This document shows, one piece after another, positions 59,058 through 64,000 of a stretch of DNA of 64,000 nucleotides. The DNA comes from Alligator mississippiensis. Its lineage: Eukaryota; Chordata; Crocodylia; Alligatoridae. Below the pieces are notes generated by a model. That model ran no database searches and had not been told where the DNA came from. It saw only the letters and a program-made list of their open reading frames with translations. Positions within the stretch are counted from its first letter, which is position 1, and every line of letters starts with the position of its first letter. The position numbers and the translations under genes are program-made. The DNA is taken from positions 43,688,001 through 43,752,000 of the forward strand of contig NC_081826.1 in NCBI RefSeq assembly GCF_030867095.1, in the 5' to 3' direction.

Positions 59058-59257
59058 GAGCTCGTCTTCTAGATCCCCAGAAGCAGGATCATTTCACCCT
59101 TGTTGTCACAGTGAAGGATTTGGCAGGAATGACAGGGAATGCTTTCACCAATAATGCTGATGTGGAAATCACTGTTAAGGAGAACCTTTGGAAGGCACCT
59201 CCTCCAGTACATATCAGAGAGAACTATCTTGGTCCCTATCCCAACAACATCACTCAG
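59058..59257 (+). CDS. CDH17: CDH17, coding exon 6: end of repeat 2
   Basis: This 200-base exon (residues 204-270) lies between ggtttctag and gtagga and ends in phase 0. It reads KQDHFTLVVTVKDLAGMTG, then VEITVKENLWKAPPPV. The ENLWKAPPPV block is a distinctive cadherin-17 linker and the best single identifier of the gene. The sequence after it (NYLGPYPNNITQ) leads into repeat 3, which lies outside the window. Confidence 0.95.
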
Positions 59258-59896
59258 GTAGGATCTAGAAAGCAGATAAATGACTGATGTCAATGCATCT
59301 ACCTGCCCTAAATCTTACCCCCGGTGCAAAATCTCTTTCCTTTAGTTAGAACACTTTGGTATATCTCCAGTGCTGGACATGAAGGTCTATGTGAGTTTTG
59401 CTCAAGGAAGACTTAGGTGAACACAGAATACAGATTTCAGGATTGGGAATAGTTTATATAGGCTGCAAATCTGGAATAGTGCAGGTTGCATTATTATATC
59501 TTTATCATGCAAGCAGTAATTTGGACATGATTTAGATGTAGCCTTTATTATTTTAGGTGGAGGGCCTCTTAACAAGGTTTGGCAATTTTTGGTGGGTAGC
59601 TCCACCTCTTGACAGGTGCCCCACCCCCAGGACACCATCCTGGTCCCAGCCTTAGCCCCTGATCATTGCCACCAGAAGTCCCTCTTCTTGCCCCCCGGAA
59701 ATACTCCTTTTGGGAGGGTGGGGTTGCCATTTTAGAACCAGAAACAAAATAAATCATACACTAAAAGTCAAACATCTACTATAACATATTTTAATTTTAC
59801 TACAAAAAATATTTTTGTCATGATTTGTATTTGTATACTGTATGTATATAGATTGCATGTATACTGATTGCATAATAACTAAAAAAATTCTTAGTT

Positions 59897-60085
59897 TTGT
59901 ATATCGTGTGGGGGGGTATGGTTGGGTGTGTGTGTATGGTGGGGTATGGATGGGTGTGGGGGGGTTGTGAGGGTGTGTGGCTGTGTGTTGGGGCATAGGG
60001 TATGTTGGGGGGTTGTGGGAACAGGGTGTGGGTGTGTGGTGTTTGTGTGGTGTGAGAGAGGGTGGGGGTGTGTGGGGACTGCCCC
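59897..60085 (+). repeat. G/T-rich irregular minisatellite
   Basis: Imperfect repeats of ggggtatgg- and gtgtgtgg-type units have multiple G-runs of 4-7 on the + strand, with G-quadruplex potential. Open frames on either strand (His/Pro/Thr-rich) are artefacts. Confidence 0.75.
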
Positions 60086-60089
60086 CATA

Positions 60090-60990
60090 CTCCCCTCCAT
60101 GGTGCAGCACAAGGCAGGGGCACTCAGCAGTGCACAGCTCTGGCCAGTGCTGCACATCACGTTGAGGAGCGCAGCCACCACCAGACTGTCTCTATCACTG
60201 GTACCTCCTCCCACGCACGCACAAGTCCCACACCCGCATGCCATGGGAGGGAAGGCCCACATACTGGAGCTTGCTGTCTTCCCCACCCCCTGCAGGGCTT
60301 CCCTCCTGTGCCACATGAGTGCAGGGGCTGTGTGTGCACGGTGGGGAGAGCCAGCAATAGAGATGGCCTGGCAGGGCTGTGCTCCTCACTCCAATGTGCA
60401 ATGCTGTTTGGAGCCATGTACCACCAGGCACCAGTGCCTGCACCAGGCAAGAGTGCCCTGAGCAGCCCTGCCTACTGCTGCTGCCACTCCTGCCTGCCAG
60501 GGCTGTACGCCATGGGGGGAATGTTTTGGGGGTCCCCACACCCTCCCACCCTCCTTCACATCTGCACCCTTACCACCCGAGCTCCATGCTGCCACTGTCC
60601 CCCTGGGTGTGGGCTCCACACTGCCACCAGCCCCATCTCCATGCTGTGCACTCCCACCCAGGTGCAGCTCTGCCTCGGCCATGACCCCACCATTTCCTTA
60701 CCTGCTGCCTGGAGCAAGTGGGACACCAGGGAAGCCCAGCAGCTCCCTGGCAGCTGCAGCAAGGGCAGTAGCAGTCCCACCTGGAAGCTGCATGCTGGCC
60801 AGGCCAGGCACTTCTGCCTATGAGGGGGGAGCAAGGCTCAATAGGATATGTTTAGGGCATGTGTATACATGGGCACCTTGCTCCCACCCTCGTGGGAAGA
60901 AGGGCTGGGTGGGGTACAATTTGGGTGGGATGAAAATGTCTGGCAGGTCAGATGTGGCCCGTGGGCCATATTTTTGCCTGCCCCTGGCCT
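60090..60990 (-). mobile_element. GC-rich block ending in a hAT-like terminus
   Basis: The reverse complement of the right end reads ccaggggcaggcaaaaatat and continues with ggcccacgggccacatctg. This is the classic form of a hAT/Charlie-type terminal inverted repeat. The left terminus was not found. The GC-rich interior has many overlapping low-complexity frames, none of which resembles a protein family. Confidence 0.45.
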
Positions 60991-61699
60991 AGGGCAATGA
61001 GAAGCACTTTTACTACTCTTTATTTAAAGAATGTGCTGGTGTTTGTATAGTTTATGAAGTAAAGGAAATCTACCAAGTCTTCTGCTAAAGCAAAGAAGGA
61101 AAAGAAAGGATACTTTCTCAGGGTATTTGGCATAATATGAACTATGAAAGCAGAGGCGCATTGATTTAAAATTGATTTAGTCATAGAATTTAAACTAGAA
61201 TTTATTACAGACAGAACATGCAATGGGGTAGAACCCAGATCATCTAGATCTAAGTGGTTCTCGTCCCAGTAAATGTTCAGTGGGTTGCCAAATAAAGGAC
61301 AAATTTTCTTCTAAGGCATCTCTTCTCTGCTCAGCTGGAGCTCATTAATGATTCCATGTAGCTGGTTGGAGAACCATTGTCCCTTTGAAATAAAAGTTGT
61401 AGCAAACAGTGAGGGGCCTCTCAGCTGTTTGACATACCTCTGTTTATACCTAGGTTAATTTGCAAACCTTCATCTTTGCACATGTCTCAGGAACTAGATG
61501 CTGATGGGGCTGGCTGGGGCATAAGGGTGCTTCAGAGTTGGGGCTGCCTGCTGGCTAGCCCCACAATGGAGCACTCTCTTGCTCTGCCCAGTCCCTTCAC
61601 AGCTTGTTGAGCCAGGTAAGAGCAGCCCCAGGATGGCAGGCTGACCCTCCAAGGCCCTCTGTCAGCTGGGGCTGCTTCAACCAAGCTCAATGTGCTGCA

Positions 61700-61911
61700 G
61701 TCCTGGGAACACATTCTCATTAAAAAGCTAGGTGACTGTGGAATTGATGCCTACATAGTCAGATGGGTTGCAAATTGGCTGGGGGGCTGCACCCAGAGAG
61801 TGGTGGTGGATGGGTCATATTTGACCTGGAGGGAGGTGGGCAGTGGAGTCCCCAGGGCTCGGTCCTTGGGCCTGTACTGTTCAATTTATTAGTGACTTGG
61901 ATGAGGGGGTT
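61700..61911 (+). mobile_element. CR1 LINE, internal fragment
   Basis: The + strand encodes the RT segment ILIKKLGDCGIDAYIVRWVA, then [15 protein letters not shown] and, in a second frame after an indel, SVLGPVLFN. It resembles the 23.1 kb copy more than the young subfamily. It stops abruptly at 61911 (gatgaggggg), where LTR-like sequence begins. Confidence 0.85.
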
Positions 61912-62412
61912 GTCACAACCCAAAGTTGTGATTTGTTGTTTGTGTGTGCTTCAGCAACGCTAAATTATGTTCCCGCCTAAATTACAGTTTCCTTGCACGG
62001 TAGAGTTCTCTGCTGCGGGAGAGAACTCTGGTGCAATGGGGGATTTCCCACCTATTTGCAGCTTCTTTGCATGGTGCATTTCTTTTGCATCTCAGAGATG
62101 CACGGTGCAAAGGAGTTCCCGCCATTTGTATTTAGATTCACGCCACATTATTGGCCGGTTCTAAATGTAGGCACACGTGGCAGCTAGCTATTGGCTTGCT
62201 AGCCGTACAAAAGGCTTGGGTAGTTTCTGCCCAAGTCGGAGAGAGAGGAAACCTGGAGAGAGACAGAACTTACCAGGAGTAGGAGACTTCACGCTGTGTG
62301 AAGATCTCCAAGCGATGTGGACCCTTGCGGACCCAACGCGCCTCTCTTAAGCAGGCAACAGAGGTCTAAACAGCCTCTGGCCTCTCCCTGTCGCCGAGCA
62401 CAATCCTAGACG
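61912..62412 (+). other. LTR-like insert between two CR1 copies
   Basis: This starts ttgtcacaacccaaagttgt, right at the break in the CR1 frame, and runs to the tail of the next CR1. It contains an inverted repeat (agagttctc at 62002-62010 and gagaactct at 62021-62029) and a TATA-like tacaaaagg (62206-62214). The 5' TG start and single promoter-like site suggest an LTR, but no poly(A) signal or paired copy is present. It could also be a DNA element. Confidence 0.3.
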
Positions 62413-62414
62413 TA

Positions 62415-64000
62415 TCCATAGATTCATAGATTCATAGATGTTAGGGTCGGAAGGGACCTCAATAGAGCATCGAGTCCGACCCCCTGCATAAGCAGGAAAG
62501 AGTGCTGGGTCTAGATGACCCCAGCTAGATACTCATCTAACCTCCTCTTGAAGACCCCCAGGGTAGGGGAGCGCACCACCTCCCTTGGGAGCCCATTCCA
62601 GACCTTGGCCACTCGAACTGTGAAGAAGTTCTTCCTAATGTCCAATCTAAATCTGCTCTCTGCTAGCTTGTGGCCATTATTTCTTGTAACCCCCGGGGGT
62701 GCCTTGGTGAATAAATACTCACCAATTCCCTTCTGTGCCCCCGTGATGAACTTAAAGGCAGCCACAAGGTCGCCTCTCAACCTTCTCTTGCGGAGGCTGA
62801 AAAGGTCCAGTTTCTCTAGTCTCTCCTCGTAGGGCTTGGTCTGCAGGCCCTTAACCACACGAGTTGCCCTTCTCTGGACCCTCTCCAGGTTATCCGCATC
62901 CTTCTTGAAATGTGGCGCCCAGAATTGCACGCAGTACTCCAACTGCGGTCTGACCAGCGCCCGATAGAGGGGAAGTATCACCTCCCTGGACCTATTCGTC
63001 ATGCATCTGCTGATGCACGATAAAGTGCCATTGGCTTTTCTGATGGCTTTGTCACACTGCCGGCTCATGTTCATCTTGGAGTCCACTAGGACTCCAAGAT
63101 CCCTTTCCACCTCTGTGCCACCCAGCAGGTCATTCCCTAGGCTGTAGGTGTGCTGGACATTTTTCCTCCCTAGGTGCAGCACTTTGCATTTCTCCTTGTT
63201 GAACTGCATCCTGTTGTTTTCTGCCCACTTGTCCAACCTATCCAGGTCTGCCTGCAGCTGTTCCCTGCCCTCCGACGTGTCCACTTCTCCCCATAGCTTT
63301 GTGTCATCTGCAAACTTGGACAGAGTATATTTGACTCCCTCGTCCAAGTCACTGATGAAGACATTAAAGAGTATCTGTCCAAGGACCGAGCCCTGCGGGA
63401 CCCCACTGCCCACACCCTTCCAGGTCGAAACCGATCCATCCACCACGACTCTCTGGGTGCGACCCTCCAGCCAATTCACCACCCACTGGACTGTGTAGTC
63501 ATCCAAGTCACAGCCTCTTAACTTGTTCACCAGTATGGGGTGGGATACCGTATCGAAGGCCTTCCTGAAGTCTAAGTATACAACATCCACCCCTCCTCCT
63601 GTGTCCAGGCATTTCGTAACCTGGTCATAGAAAGAGACTAGATTGGTCAGGCATGATCTGCCCTCCACAAACCCGTGCTGGTTTCCCCTCAGCATAATTT
63701 GTCCTGCCGGGCTCTCACAAATGTGAGCCTTGATAATTTTTTCAAAGACTTTACCAAGGATGGAGGTGAGACTGACTGGCCTATAGTTGCCCGGGTCCTC
63801 CTTCCTCCCCTTTTTGAAAATGGGGACCACGTTAGCCCTTTTCCAGTCCTCCGGGACTTGGCCCGTGCGCCACGAGCGTTCAAATATTCCCGCCAGTGGC
63901 TCTGCAATGATGTCGGCCAGTGCCTTCAGCACCCTCGGATGGAGCTCATCCGGGCCTGCCGACTTAAAGGCATCCAGTTCTTCCAAGTGACTCTGCACCA
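62415..64000 (-). mobile_element. CR1 LINE, cut by the window edge
   Basis: This has the 8-bp unit tail at 62418-62440 and the same 3' UTR as the 16953 copy. The RT frame is open and continues past 64000. It is almost identical to the copies at 16953-18783 and 56804-58590. The 28-bp segment missing from the latter is present here (63962-63989). Confidence 0.95.
62511..63998 (-). CDS. CR1 ORF2 reverse transcriptase, incomplete at the window edge
   Basis: There are 495 codons in the window without a stop, beginning in the segment QSHLEELDAFKSAGPDELHP and ending FKRRLDEYLAGVI. The catalytic blocks [18 protein letters not shown] (followed by Gln instead of Pro) and FADDTKLWG are present. It is the second fully open RT frame of this subfamily in the window. 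The start lies outside, and the internal ATG at 63998 is not a real initiation site. Confidence 0.85.
   Translation of the reverse strand: MQSHLEELDAFKSAGPDELHPRVLKALADIIAEPLAGIFERSWRTGQVPEDWKRANVVPIFKKGRKEDPGNYRPVSLTSILGKVFEKIIKAHICESPAGQIMLRGNQHGFVEGRSCLTNLVSFYDQVTKCLDTGGGVDVVYLDFRKAFDTVSHPILVNKLRGCDLDDYTVQWVVNWLEGRTQRVVVDGSVSTWKGVGSGVPQGSVLGQILFNVFISDLDEGVKYTLSKFADDTKLWGEVDTSEGREQLQADLDRLDKWAENNRMQFNKEKCKVLHLGRKNVQHTYSLGNDLLGGTEVERDLGVLVDSKMNMSRQCDKAIRKANGTLSCISRCMTNRSREVILPLYRALVRPQLEYCVQFWAPHFKKDADNLERVQRRATRVVKGLQTKPYEERLEKLDLFSLRKRRLRGDLVAAFKFITGAQKGIGEYLFTKAPPGVTRNNGHKLAESRFRLDIRKNFFTVRVAKVWNGLPREVVRSPTLGVFKRRLDEYLAGVI

Larger units (their letters stand above)
44914..64000 (+). other. 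CDH17: CDH17 gene, 5' part, cut by the window edge
   Basis: Six exons join in frame into 270 codons (69, 102, 138, 142, 159 and 200 bases, phases 0, 0, 0, 1, 1, 0). The introns are GT-AG. Intron 44991-49354 is 4.4 kb; the others are 1.4 to 2.6 kb. The protein aligns with the N-terminal third of mammalian cadherin-17. The remaining cadherin repeats, the transmembrane segment and the short tail must lie to the right of the window. Confidence 0.92.
59258..64000 (+). other. CDH17: CDH17 intron 6, right end beyond the window
   Basis: This starts with donor gtagga. No further CDH17 exon was found up to 64000. It contains a GT/G-rich stretch, a GC-rich block ending in hAT-like sequence (to 60990), a CR1 fragment, an LTR-like insert and a young CR1. 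Confidence 0.7.

Noticed and set aside
59754..60834. His/Pro/Thr-rich and Cys-rich frames up to about 250 codons
   Set aside because: They come from a GT-rich minisatellite and a GC-rich transposon core. Frames exist on both strands at once and resemble no protein family.

Overview
This is a 64 kb piece of vertebrate nuclear DNA. It has spliced genes with GT-AG introns, long AT-rich non-coding stretches and many interspersed repeats. The main repeats are CR1 LINEs whose 3' ends carry tandem copies of an 8-bp unit (CATAGATT on the + strand of the minus-oriented copies). Dense young CR1 of this type, plus many hAT-like and pogo-like DNA elements and palindromic MITEs, suggests a sauropsid. I infer a crocodilian first, a turtle second. 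No prokaryotic, plasmid or CRISPR features are present.

Two genes are supported, both on the + strand. (1) GEM, an RGK-family GTP-binding protein, has its complete 296-residue coding sequence in four coding exons: 1442-1772, 6313-6389, 7153-7357 and 8635-8912. A 3' UTR of about 0.9 kb ends at three overlapping AATAAA signals (9780-9794). (2) CDH17 (LI-cadherin) is represented by its first six coding exons: 44922-44990, 49355-49456, 50894-51031, 53666-53807, 56315-56473 and 59058-59257. These encode the signal peptide and about the first two cadherin repeats (270 codons); the rest lies beyond the right edge. The order GEM then CDH17 on one strand matches the human 8q22 neighbourhood. All exon phases join without a frame break.

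Layout: 1-1431 is 5' flank or first intron of GEM. 1432-9815 is GEM, with a CR1 tail, a 222-bp GC-rich palindrome and a small MITE in its introns. 9816-44913 is intergenic and holds two tails of a non-CR1 LINE, two CR1 copies with recognisable reverse transcriptase, a decayed 2.5-kb pogo/Tigger-like DNA transposon (26486-28977), several palindromic MITEs, LTR-like sequence, a CR1 tail and a 989-bp foldback element (43723-44711). 44914-64000 is the 5' half of CDH17, whose introns hold nested CR1 copies and hAT- and pogo-like non-autonomous elements. The window ends inside a young CR1.

The two genes have no obvious functional link. GEM is an inducible inhibitor of voltage-gated calcium channels and of Rho-kinase signalling. 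CDH17 is a calcium-dependent adhesion protein of intestinal epithelium. I see no new multi-gene system. The most interesting content is the mobile-element landscape: foldback elements, nested insertions and dispersed repeat pairs, several of which I could not name. All family assignments come from reading the sequence without a database search.
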